DNA from: Candidatus Methylomirabilota bacterium
GTDB taxonomy: Bacteria; Methylomirabilota; Methylomirabilia; Methylomirabilales; Methylomirabilaceae
Direction of reading: 5' to 3'
Assembly: GCA_016200385.1 (NCBI GenBank)
Contig: JACQEV010000345.1
Coordinates: 1-9,240 of the forward strand
Length of the DNA: 9,240 nt
Shown here: in pieces, positions 1 to 5,322 of the stretch
Numbering within the stretch: the stretch's first letter is position 1
Layout: each line of letters starts with the position of its first letter
The notes under the pieces: model-generated
What the model was told of the DNA's origin: nothing
What the model saw: the letters and a program-made list of their open reading frames with translations, nothing else
The model's database searches: none
Program-made: the position numbers and the translations under genes

Positions 1-711
1 AGCTCGGTGAGCCACCTGGGGTTCGTGATGCTGGGGATCTTCGCCATGAATCTGCAAGCGGTCGAGGGTTCGATCCTTCAGATGGTCAATCACGGCCTCT
101 CCACGGGCGCCCTCTTCCTGCTGGTCGGGATGATCTATGAGCGGCGTCACACCCGGATGATCGAGGAGTTCGGCGGGCTCAGCCGGCCCCTGCCCCGCTT
201 TGCCCTCTGCTTCCTGGTTGTGACGATGTCCTCCATCGGCCTTCCGGGCCTGAACGGGTTCGTGGGGGAATTCCTGATCCTTGCAGGAACATTCCGCGTC
301 CACAAAGGATTTGCGGTGCTCGCCGCCATTGGGATCATCCTCGCGGCGGTCTATATGCTCTGGATGTGGCAACGGGTGATGTGGGGGGAGATCCGCCGAC
401 CCGAGAATCTCGGGCTCGGCGATCTTGGCCGCCGTGAGATGGCGATCCTGGTCCCAATCATTCTCCTCATTCTGTGGATCGGCCTCTCCCCTAATCACCT
501 CCTCAGAAAGATGGATGCGTCCGTCAGTAAGCTCCTTGGACAGATCGCGGGCGCTCCACGGGCTCAGCGATCGGTACCGCCTCGCAGTTCGGGGTTCCTG
601 GTTCCAAGTTCCGGGTTGGAAACATCGCTCACCCTATCTTCAACTCGGAATCCTGGGGAAATAGTTTTGGGCCTTTTTTACCCGGACCTCGGAACTCGGA
701 ACCTATTTTAG
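1..711 (+). CDS. nuoM: NADH-quinone oxidoreductase subunit M, C-terminal part (5' end outside window)
   Basis: Antiporter-like membrane subunit of respiratory complex I, which couples NADH-to-quinone electron flow to proton pumping. The frame is open from base 1; 236 residues are visible, beginning SSVSHLGFVMLGIFAMN, a typical NuoM segment. Also visible are NHGLSTGALFLL (fragment residues 30-41) and LPGLNGFVGEF (81-91). The Glu at 90 is paralogous to the transmembrane Lys of NuoN's GFMGK and is probably a proton-path residue. Several hydrophobic helices follow, the last around 148-162. The family normally ends shortly after a segment like residues 166-180. Here about 55 extra residues follow, and from residue 196 the codons are supplied by a 7-bp-period repeat element, giving a low-complexity non-family tail. 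The TAG stop lies 2 nt before nuoN. Identity is secure; the tail is the odd part. Confidence 0.95.
   Translation, partial: SSVSHLGFVMLGIFAMNLQAVEGSILQMVNHGLSTGALFLLVGMIYERRHTRMIEEFGGLSRPLPRFALCFLVVTMSSIGLPGLNGFVGEFLILAGTFRVHKGFAVLAAIGIILAAVYMLWMWQRVMWGEIRRPENLGLGDLGRREMAILVPIILLILWIGLSPNHLLRKMDASVSKLLGQIAGAPRAQRSVPPRSSGFLVPSSGLETSLTLSSTRNPGEIVLGLFYPDLGTRNLF
586..703. repeat. Interspersed heptad repeat element, copy 1, inside the 3' end of nuoM
   Basis: Positions 586-620 are five back-to-back 7-bp units with consensus RGTTCCN. Positions 683-703 are three units of the complementary type, NGGAACY, for example CGGAACT followed by CGGAACC. The two ends are therefore imperfect inverted arms of a roughly 118-bp element that could fold as a hairpin. 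AACTCGGAA also occurs twice, at 642-650 and 693-701. The middle carries TCTTCAACTCGG (637-648), which recurs at the matching offset in the copy upstream of glnD. The nuoM frame runs through the element without a stop. It resembles the general class of short tandemly repeated heptanucleotide elements known in several bacteria. No transposase is present, so if mobile it would depend on outside functions. Confidence 0.7.
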
Positions 712-713
712 AC

Positions 714-2168
714 ATGGACCTTATTCTGCCTCAGATTGACTGGCTTCCCCTTGCTCCGATATTGCCGGTCGCCATTGGCGGTTTGGCGGTATTGGTTGGA
801 GATCTGTTCTTTCCGGCAGGGCGGAAGAACCTCAACGCCATTCTGAGCCTGGCCTCGCTCGCGCTCTCGATCTTTGTGTCGATCCGCCTGTGGGGAGTGG
901 TTCGGTTTTCGATCAACGACGCCCTGGTGCTGGACCGGTTCGGGCTATTCTTCTTTCTCGTGTTCGCGCTGGTCTCACTCCTGACCGTTCTGCTCTCGAT
1001 GGGGTATCTCGACGAGAAAACACCCGACCAGGGCGAGTACTATAGTCTTGTGCTCTTCTCGACGTTGGGGATGATGCTCATGGCTTCGGGAGGGGATCTG
1101 GTTGTTATTTTCCTGGGGCTGGAGACGCTCTCGCTGGCCCTCTACACGCTTTCTGGATTCCGGAGGGCTGAGCTCCGCTCCAACGAGTCGGCCTTGAAGT
1201 ACCTCCTCCTTGGGGCCTTTGCGAGCGGCTTTTTCCTCTACGGCATTGCCTTGATCTACGGGGCGACCGGCACGACCGTGCTCAGACGCGTCGCAGCCTT
1301 CCTCGCTGATGGGAAGTCCCACGGCCCCATGCTCGTGATTGGAGGTGGGTTGCTGCTCGTAGGATTCGGCTTCAAGGTCGCGTCCGTCCCGTTCCACATG
1401 TGGACGCCCGACGTCTATGAGGGCGCACCGACCTCGGTGACAGCCTTCATGATCGCCGGAACAAAGGCCGCCGCCTTCGCCGCCTTCTTGCGGGTATTCC
1501 TTCTTGCATTGCCGACCCTCCACATCCAGTGGTCGGCTGCGATCTGGGTTCTAGCGGTCCTCACCATGACCCTGGGGAATCTGGTTGCGCTGGTCCAGAA
1601 TAATGTCAAACGGATGCTGGCCTACAGCTCGATCGCGCATGCCGGGTATGTGCTGGTCGCCGTGGTCGCAGGCGGGTCCTCAGGAGCCGCCAGCGTTCTC
1701 TTCTACCTCGTCGCATACGCCCTGATGAATCTTGGCGCCTTTGCTGCGATCATCGCCTTACAAGGCCATGGGCAAGAGCTGCTTTTCTTGGGCGACTACG
1801 CAGGACTTGGCTTTCGGAGGCCGGTCCTTGGCGCCTGCATGGCCCTCTTCATGTTTTCGCTGGCCGGGATTCCCCCCACAGCCGGGTTTATGGGGAAGCT
1901 CTACATTTTCAGTGCCGCGCTTGAGGCGCACTATCCCGGTCTGGCGGTGATCGGTGTCCTGAACAGTGTGGTCTCGGTCTACTTTTATCTGCGACTGATC
2001 GTCATCATGTACATGACCGAGCCGGCGACCGAGCGGCCGCCTGTCCCGCGGTCAGCCCCAGCCGTCCTGGCAGTGGGAATGTCCGCACTGGGAACCCTAC
2101 AGATCGGCTTGTTCCCGGCGAGGTTACTCGATCTGGCGCGGCAGTCGATCGCCGCCCTGGGAGGATAG
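714..2168 (+). CDS. nuoN: NADH-quinone oxidoreductase subunit N
   Basis: Antiporter-like proton-translocating subunit in the complex I membrane arm. At 484 residues it is normal for the family and hydrophobic throughout, consistent with about 14 transmembrane helices. Landmarks: GLETLSLALYTLSGF (135-149, Glu137), GFGFKVASVPFHMWTPDVYE (217-236, Lys221), IAGTKAAAF (247-255, Lys251), MLAYSSIAHAGYVL (301-314) and GIPPTAGFMGKLYIFSAAL (385-403, Lys395). Glu137, Lys221, Lys251 and Lys395 correspond to E. coli NuoN Glu133, Lys217, Lys247 and Lys395, the buried charged residues of the proton path, so the subunit looks functional. ATG 714 lies 2 nt after the nuoM stop. There is no strong Shine-Dalgarno, because the bases upstream belong to the heptad repeat, so initiation may rely on translational coupling to nuoM. 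Confidence 0.97.
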   Translation: MDLILPQIDWLPLAPILPVAIGGLAVLVGDLFFPAGRKNLNAILSLASLALSIFVSIRLWGVVRFSINDALVLDRFGLFFFLVFALVSLLTVLLSMGYLDEKTPDQGEYYSLVLFSTLGMMLMASGGDLVVIFLGLETLSLALYTLSGFRRAELRSNESALKYLLLGAFASGFFLYGIALIYGATGTTVLRRVAAFLADGKSHGPMLVIGGGLLLVGFGFKVASVPFHMWTPDVYEGAPTSVTAFMIAGTKAAAFAAFLRVFLLALPTLHIQWSAAIWVLAVLTMTLGNLVALVQNNVKRMLAYSSIAHAGYVLVAVVAGGSSGAASVLFYLVAYALMNLGAFAAIIALQGHGQELLFLGDYAGLGFRRPVLGACMALFMFSLAGIPPTAGFMGKLYIFSAALEAHYPGLAVIGVLNSVVSVYFYLRLIVIMYMTEPATERPPVPRSAPAVLAVGMSALGTLQIGLFPARLLDLARQSIAALGG

Positions 2169-2185
2169 CGGAGGGCTTTGATCCG

Positions 2186-2836
2186 ATGAGGGCGATCAAG
2201 ATCCCGGAGAAGACGGTGACCAGGCTTTCAATCTATCTGAGATGCCTGGAGGAGTTGGAGAACGACGAGATGTCCAGCGTCACGTCCAGGCAATTGGCGG
2301 ATCGGTTCGGCCTCAATTCGGCGCAGGTCCGGAAAGACCTGGCGTACTTCGGCCAATTCGGCGTCAGGGGTCTCGGGTACTATATCACGCCCCTCCGGCA
2401 AAGCCTGGAGGGGATTCTCGGCCTGAAGAGGGAGTGGGAGGTGGCCCTGGTAGGGTTGGGAAACCTGGGCTCCGCGCTCATCCGCTATAAGGGATTTCGG
2501 GAGAAAGGATTCAAGATCTCCGCTGTGTTCGATCAGGACCCGGCAAAGATAGGTCGGCGGGTTGAGGGGATCCAGGTCATGGGCGCGTCAAAGATCCTCC
2601 CGGTGATCCGAAAACGGAAGATCAAGATCGCGATCCTGGCCGTTCCCGCAGTCACCGCCCAGGCCGTCCTCGACCTCCTTGTGGAGGCCGGCGTCTCGGC
2701 GGTCCTGAATTTCGTCCCGGCCCAATTGACGATCCCGGGATGGGTCAAACTTCAGAACGTTGACCTGGCGGTCCTCCTGAAGACCCTGAGTTATCACACC
2801 GCCCGAACGAAGCGGCCCTCCTCCGGCAAAACCTGA
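2186..2836 (+). CDS. rex: Redox-sensing transcriptional repressor Rex
   Basis: Cytoplasmic homodimeric repressor that senses NADH/NAD+: NADH binding releases it from operators of respiratory and fermentative genes. At 216 residues it matches the family. The N-terminal winged-helix domain (about 1-80) contains TSRQLADRFGLNSAQVRKDL and FGQFGVRGLGYY. A Rossmann fold follows, with the dinucleotide motif VALVGLGNLGSALIRYKGF (about 87-105). The C-terminal stretch has LNFVPAQLTIP and VDLAVLLKTLSYH, typical of Rex. GGAGGG at 2170-2175 lies 10 nt before the ATG. The gene follows nuoN by 17 nt, so it is probably co-transcribed with complex I. I saw no sequence close to the known operator (TTGTGAA-N4-TTCACAA type) in this window, so targets and autoregulation cannot be stated. 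Confidence 0.95.
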   Translation: MRAIKIPEKTVTRLSIYLRCLEELENDEMSSVTSRQLADRFGLNSAQVRKDLAYFGQFGVRGLGYYITPLRQSLEGILGLKREWEVALVGLGNLGSALIRYKGFREKGFKISAVFDQDPAKIGRRVEGIQVMGASKILPVIRKRKIKIAILAVPAVTAQAVLDLLVEAGVSAVLNFVPAQLTIPGWVKLQNVDLAVLLKTLSYHTARTKRPSSGKT

Positions 2837-2846
2837 CCCGGCCATA

Positions 2847-2881
2847 AGCGTTCAGCCATCAGCCGTCGGCTTTCAGCAAAG
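2847..2881. repeat. Short tandem array with 7-bp period, AGCNNTC type
   Basis: Five consecutive 7-bp units read AGCGTTC, AGCCATC, AGCCGTC, GGCTTTC and AGCAAAG, the last degenerate. The array lies just after the rex stop in the convergent gap. It has the same period as the heptad element in nuoM but a different core (TCAGC instead of GGTTCC), so it is a separate family or variant. No ORF is affected. Confidence 0.55.
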
Positions 2882-2906
2882 ACAAAAAAGATGAACGGCC
2901 ATGAGA

Positions 2907-2946
2907 CTGGGATGCTCGGATGCCAGAAGATGTGAGAGCATCTCAG
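2907..2946 (-). terminator. Inverted repeat, possible terminator of the ubiD-thioredoxin unit
   Basis: The arms CTGGGATGCTC (2907-2917) and GAGCATCTCAG (2936-2946) pair over 11 bp with one G-U pair around an 18-nt loop. On the minus strand a run of six T (2884-2889) follows, but about 17 nt beyond the stem, so this is not a classical intrinsic terminator. It lies 24 nt downstream of the thioredoxin stop and also downstream of rex, which is the right place for a 3' end signal of either convergent unit. Alternatively it is only a transcript-stabilising hairpin. Confidence 0.35.
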
Positions 2947-2969
2947 CCTAAGCGCGTACGACCCCTCAC

Positions 2970-3500
2970 CTATTTCTTTTTCTCCTTGAGGAGCATCTCG
3001 ATGTTTTTCTTGAACTCTTCCTCGGTCATTGCCCCGTCGGCCCGTCCGAACAGGGTACCATCCCTGTTGACCAGGAGGGTGGCCGGGGTCCCTTCGATCT
3101 TGTAACGCCGGCCGATCTCACCGGTACTGTCGCGTCCCACGGGGTAGGGGACTTCGTACTTTTCAACAAACTTCCGCGCGTCGGCCGCGTTGTCCCAACT
3201 GACGTTCACGCCCAAAATGACCAGTCCCTTTCCCTTGTGCTCCTTGTAGATCTTCGCCAGAACGGGAGCCTCCCGTTGACAGTGGGGTCATTTAGAGTGG
3301 AAGAAGTTGATCAGGACCGGTTCGCCGCGGTGTTCCTTGAGGGAGGTGGTCTTCCCATCCAGGAGTTGCAGCGTGAAGTCGGGTACTGGGGCAGCCTGGG
3401 CCGTCTGGAAAGCCAGCCCTCCAATCAGGAGAGCGAGACACCAGGCAATTGCGTTCCGGGTCCAGCCGTCGGCCGGTCGTCGTCTCAAGGGGTCTCTCAT
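2970..3500 (-). CDS. TlpA/ResA-like thioredoxin-fold selenoprotein with UxxC active site (in-frame TGA read as Sec)
   Basis: Extracytoplasmic thiol-disulfide oxidoreductase of the TlpA/ResA/AhpC-TSA type, 176 residues when TGA 3290-3288 is read through as Sec71. ATG at 3500 has GGAGGG at 3508-3513, 7 nt upstream. Residues 1-36 are a signal peptide or anchor: basic start, hydrophobic core at about 18-30, cleavage-like AQA before APVPDF. The mature part has the typical opening PDFTLQLLDGKTTSL, then PVLINFFHSK, the redox motif U-P-H-C (71-74), QREAPVLAKIY, LVILGVNVSWDN and the cis-proline segment IEGTPATLLVNRDG (Pro139). Homologues usually carry Cys at position 71. The frame is identical before and after the TGA and the gene ends at TAG 2972-2970. 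It follows ubiD by 42 nt and is probably co-transcribed. The alternative is a nonsense mutation or sequencing error turning a Cys codon into TGA; the exact position and downstream hairpin favour Sec. Automated callers would split it into two ORFs or call a pseudogene. The substrate is unknown. Confidence 0.85.
3261..3290 (-). promoter_or_regulatory. UGA recoding site with candidate bacterial SECIS hairpin
   Basis: On the minus strand TGA (3290-3288) is followed by 10 nt and then a 17-nt hairpin, AACGGGAGGCTCCCGTT (3277-3261). The stem AACGGG/CCCGTT is perfect and the loop is AGGCT, or GGC if the A-T pair closes. The E. coli fdhF SECIS also has a 17-nt apical hairpin, starting 11 nt after UGA, with loop AGGUCU. 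Spacing, length and the G-rich loop therefore match closely, although the bulged U of the E. coli element is absent. The hairpin lies within the codons for QREAPV. It would bind the C-terminal domain of SelB to deliver Sec-tRNA. No selA, selB, selC or selD lies in this window. Confidence 0.7.
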
Positions 3501-3542
3501 GTGTGGTCCCTCCGAGGAATTGTGGTTATTGCCGCGATGGCC

Positions 3543-4988
3543 TCAGTCCAAACCATACTCTTCCCAGCGATGATCCACCAAGGCTCTGGTCGCACCATCC
3601 ATCACTTGCTCCTCCGGCCACTCCCGTGTGAATCCTTCCTCCTTCCACTTGCGCGTCCCGTCGATCCCCATCTTTGAGCCGTACTTGGGAAGCCGGCTCG
3701 CGTGGTCCAGGGTCTCGACAGGACCCATGACGAACTCGATGTCCCGTTCGGGATCGATATGATTCAAGACCTTCCAGATCACCTCGGCTGGATCACGGAC
3801 GTTCACCTCCTTGTCCACGACAACGATCACCTTGGAGAACATCGCTTGGCCAAGACCCCAGATCGCGTGCATGACCTTGCGCGCGTGGCCTGGGTATTGC
3901 TTGTCGATGCTGACGATGAAGAGGTTATGGAAGATCCCTTCGAAGGGCATATGGAAGTCCACGACCTCGGGCAGTTGTTTTCTCAGAAGCGGCCTGGTCA
4001 GCCGTTCTACTGCGGCGCCTATGTAGCAGTCCTCCATGGGGGGGCGGCCGACGATGATCGTTTGGTAGATCGGGTCCCTGCGGTGGGTGATGGCGGTCAG
4101 GTGAAAGACGGGATAGTAGTCGGGGAGGGAGTAAAAGCCAGTGTGGTCGCCGAACGGCCCCTCCAGGCGCAGCTCATCAGGTTCGACGTACCCTTCCAGC
4201 ACGATCTCGGCATTGGCGGGAACTTCCAGGTCAACCGTCTCGCAGCGGACCAGTTCTACCGGCTGCTTCCGGAGGAAGCCAGCGATGAGCATCTCGTCGA
4301 TCCCTTCGGGTGCCGGCATGGCCGCCGACAGGGTGGTGGCCGGGTCAGGCCCCAGGGCAACGGCGACCTCGGTGCGACGACCCAGCCGGCGGTTTTTCCG
4401 ATAGTGTCCGGCTCCGCCGTGATGGATATGCCAATGCATCCCGGCCGTGTGTTCATCGAAGATCTGCATCCGGTAGAAGCCGCAGTTCCGCGCGCCGGTC
4501 TCCGGGTCTTTGGTGAACACCAGGGGGAGGGTGATATATCTGCCGCCATCGAGGGGCCAGCTCTTGATGGCTGGCAACAGCCCAAACGAGGGGTCTTTCG
4601 TGATGATCGCTTCCTTGCAGACGCCATCCTTCACGCGTTTGGGGAGAAAATTTGCGAGCTCCTTAAGCCGGGGCAGTATCCGGAGCTTCTCGAGGAACCC
4701 CTCCGGGGTTTTCATCTCGAGGATGCCGTCCAACTCACAGGCCAAGTCGTCCAGCGAAGCAAGTTGCAGGGCAAGGCAGATCCGGTCCTCGCCGCCGAAG
4801 GCGTTGATCAGGAGCGGCATCGAGGAGCCCTTGACCCGCTCGAAGAGGAGGGCTGGGCCGAGGCGCTTGCTGACTCGATCGGTGATTTCAGCGATCTCGA
4901 GGATCGGGTCCACGTCGGCCGTGATGCGCGCGAGGAGTCCCCGACCCTGAAGGGCGGCGATGAAGGCCCGAAGATCTTCGTAGGCCAT
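3543..4988 (-). CDS. ubiD: UbiD-family prenylated-FMN-dependent decarboxylase
   Basis: Cytoplasmic non-oxidative decarboxylase of the UbiD family, which uses prenylated FMN made by UbiX. Classical substrates are 4-hydroxy-3-polyprenylbenzoate (ubiquinone) or related aromatic acids in menaquinone routes. With ATG 4988 the protein has 481 residues, near the usual 480-500. The frame is open for 66 more codons upstream, but that stretch looks non-coding and MAYEDLRAFIAALQGRGLL is a standard family start. The start lacks a strong Shine-Dalgarno. Asn168 and Arg173 (RNCGFYRMQ) and Glu276 and Asp281 (EGPFGDHTGFYS) line up with the metal/prFMN-binding Asn and the Arg-Glu-Glu/Asp catalytic set of UbiD enzymes. 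HWHIHHGGAGHY (186-196) and GRPPMEDCYIGAAVERL (314-330) are also typical. It is probably an active enzyme. The substrate cannot be fixed from sequence; a quinone role is inferred from the family and the nearby nuo genes. Confidence 0.9.
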   Translation of the reverse strand: MAYEDLRAFIAALQGRGLLARITADVDPILEIAEITDRVSKRLGPALLFERVKGSSMPLLINAFGGEDRICLALQLASLDDLACELDGILEMKTPEGFLEKLRILPRLKELANFLPKRVKDGVCKEAIITKDPSFGLLPAIKSWPLDGGRYITLPLVFTKDPETGARNCGFYRMQIFDEHTAGMHWHIHHGGAGHYRKNRRLGRRTEVAVALGPDPATTLSAAMPAPEGIDEMLIAGFLRKQPVELVRCETVDLEVPANAEIVLEGYVEPDELRLEGPFGDHTGFYSLPDYYPVFHLTAITHRRDPIYQTIIVGRPPMEDCYIGAAVERLTRPLLRKQLPEVVDFHMPFEGIFHNLFIVSIDKQYPGHARKVMHAIWGLGQAMFSKVIVVVDKEVNVRDPAEVIWKVLNHIDPERDIEFVMGPVETLDHASRLPKYGSKMGIDGTRKWKEEGFTREWPEEQVMDGATRALVDHRWEEYGLD

Positions 4989-5073
4989 GCGTACTACGCC
5001 CTGTCTGGATTGCGTGATCGGATGTTCAAGAGGACTAGCCGTACTGGCATGAACCCCTCCAACACTCGCTGAC

Positions 5074-5103
5074 ACTATAACGAAGAGGGGTGAAGGTCGG
5101 CAA
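5074..5103 (-). promoter_or_regulatory. Candidate sigma-70 promoter for ubiD and the seleno-thioredoxin
   Basis: On the minus strand TTGCCG (5103-5098) and TATAGT (5079-5074) are separated by 18 nt, matching the -35 consensus at 4 of 6 positions and the -10 at 5 of 6. Initiation near 5067 would give a leader of about 80 nt. A T-rich tract (5119-5104) directly upstream could act as an UP-like element. This is the best candidate I found facing ubiD. Confidence 0.5.
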
Positions 5104-5119
5104 GGGAAAACTAGAAAGA

Positions 5120-5139
5120 CGGCCCCAGATATGGGGCCG
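5120..5139. promoter_or_regulatory. GC-rich palindrome between divergent promoters
   Basis: The arms CGGCCCCA (5120-5127) and TGGGGCCG (5132-5139) are perfect complements around the 4-nt centre GATA. It lies 16 nt upstream of the ubiD -35 and 24 nt upstream of the glnD -35, a natural place for an operator read by both genes. On the minus strand a T-rich tract (5119-5104) follows, so it could instead be an intrinsic terminator for minus-strand transcripts that start further upstream. No regulator family is recognised. Confidence 0.45.
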
Positions 5140-5163
5140 AGTGTCGTGTCCAGCACATTCGCC

Positions 5164-5193
5164 TTGACCCTCTGTGGCTGGCCCACCTATACT
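5164..5193 (+). promoter_or_regulatory. Candidate sigma-70 promoter for glnD
   Basis: TTGACC (5164-5169) and TATACT (5188-5193) are separated by 18 nt, matching the -35 and -10 consensus at 5 of 6 positions each. Initiation near 5200 would give a leader of about 120 nt that contains the second heptad repeat element. I saw no sigma-54 (-24/-12) pattern, although nitrogen-regulated expression is possible for this gene. Confidence 0.6.
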
Positions 5194-5216
5194 AATTCGA
5201 CGTGTTGGCTTCGAAT

Positions 5217-5300
5217 AGGTCCAGGTTCCTGGTTCCAGGTAATGGGTTTCCTGAAGCTCGAAGGGGTCTTCAACTCGGGAGCTGGCACGAGGAACTGAAC
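5217..5300. repeat. Interspersed heptad repeat element, copy 2, in the glnD leader
   Basis: Five 7-bp units start at 5217: AGGTCCA, GGTTCCT, GGTTCCA, then GGTAATG and GGTTTCC, which are degenerate. GGTTCCTGGTTCCA (5224-5237) is identical to 593-606 in nuoM. TCTTCAACTCGG (5267-5278) matches 637-648 at nearly the same offset (43 against 44 nt). The right end, GAGGAACTGAAC (5289-5300), carries the reverse-oriented GGAAC core. It is about 84 bp, against about 118 in copy 1, so one copy has a deletion or the other an insertion. It sits wholly between the glnD promoter candidate and start codon. Confidence 0.65.
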
Positions 5301-5322
5301 ACTGTTATCAACGAGGGAAGGC

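Noticed and set aside
586..703. CRISPR array or attachment site at the nuoM repeat
   Set aside because: Units are 7 bp with no spacers, there are no cas genes, and no integrase or tRNA is nearby.
975..1523. Minus-strand ORF opposite nuoN
   Set aside because: The highly polar antisense product of a hydrophobic membrane gene is a standard artefact.
2970..3500. Reading the split thioredoxin as a pseudogene or as two separate genes
   Set aside because: There is one interruption only, in frame, at the catalytic Cys position, with a SECIS-like hairpin. The downstream half lacks its own ribosome-binding site and could only start at a TTG inside a beta strand.
3237..3677. Plus-strand ORF covering the region around the in-frame TGA
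   Set aside because: It is antisense to the thioredoxin gene. The minus strand has signal peptide, UxxC and thioredoxin motifs; this product has none.
3702..5072. Long plus-strand ORF (456 codons) across the ubiD region
   Set aside because: It is antisense to ubiD, whose protein shows clear family motifs. The antisense product has no recognisable domain and arises from GC-rich codon structure.
4989..5186. N-terminal extension of UbiD to ATG 5186
   Set aside because: The 66 extra residues resemble no UbiD family sequence and would overlap both promoter candidates and the palindrome. The family start fits ATG 4988.
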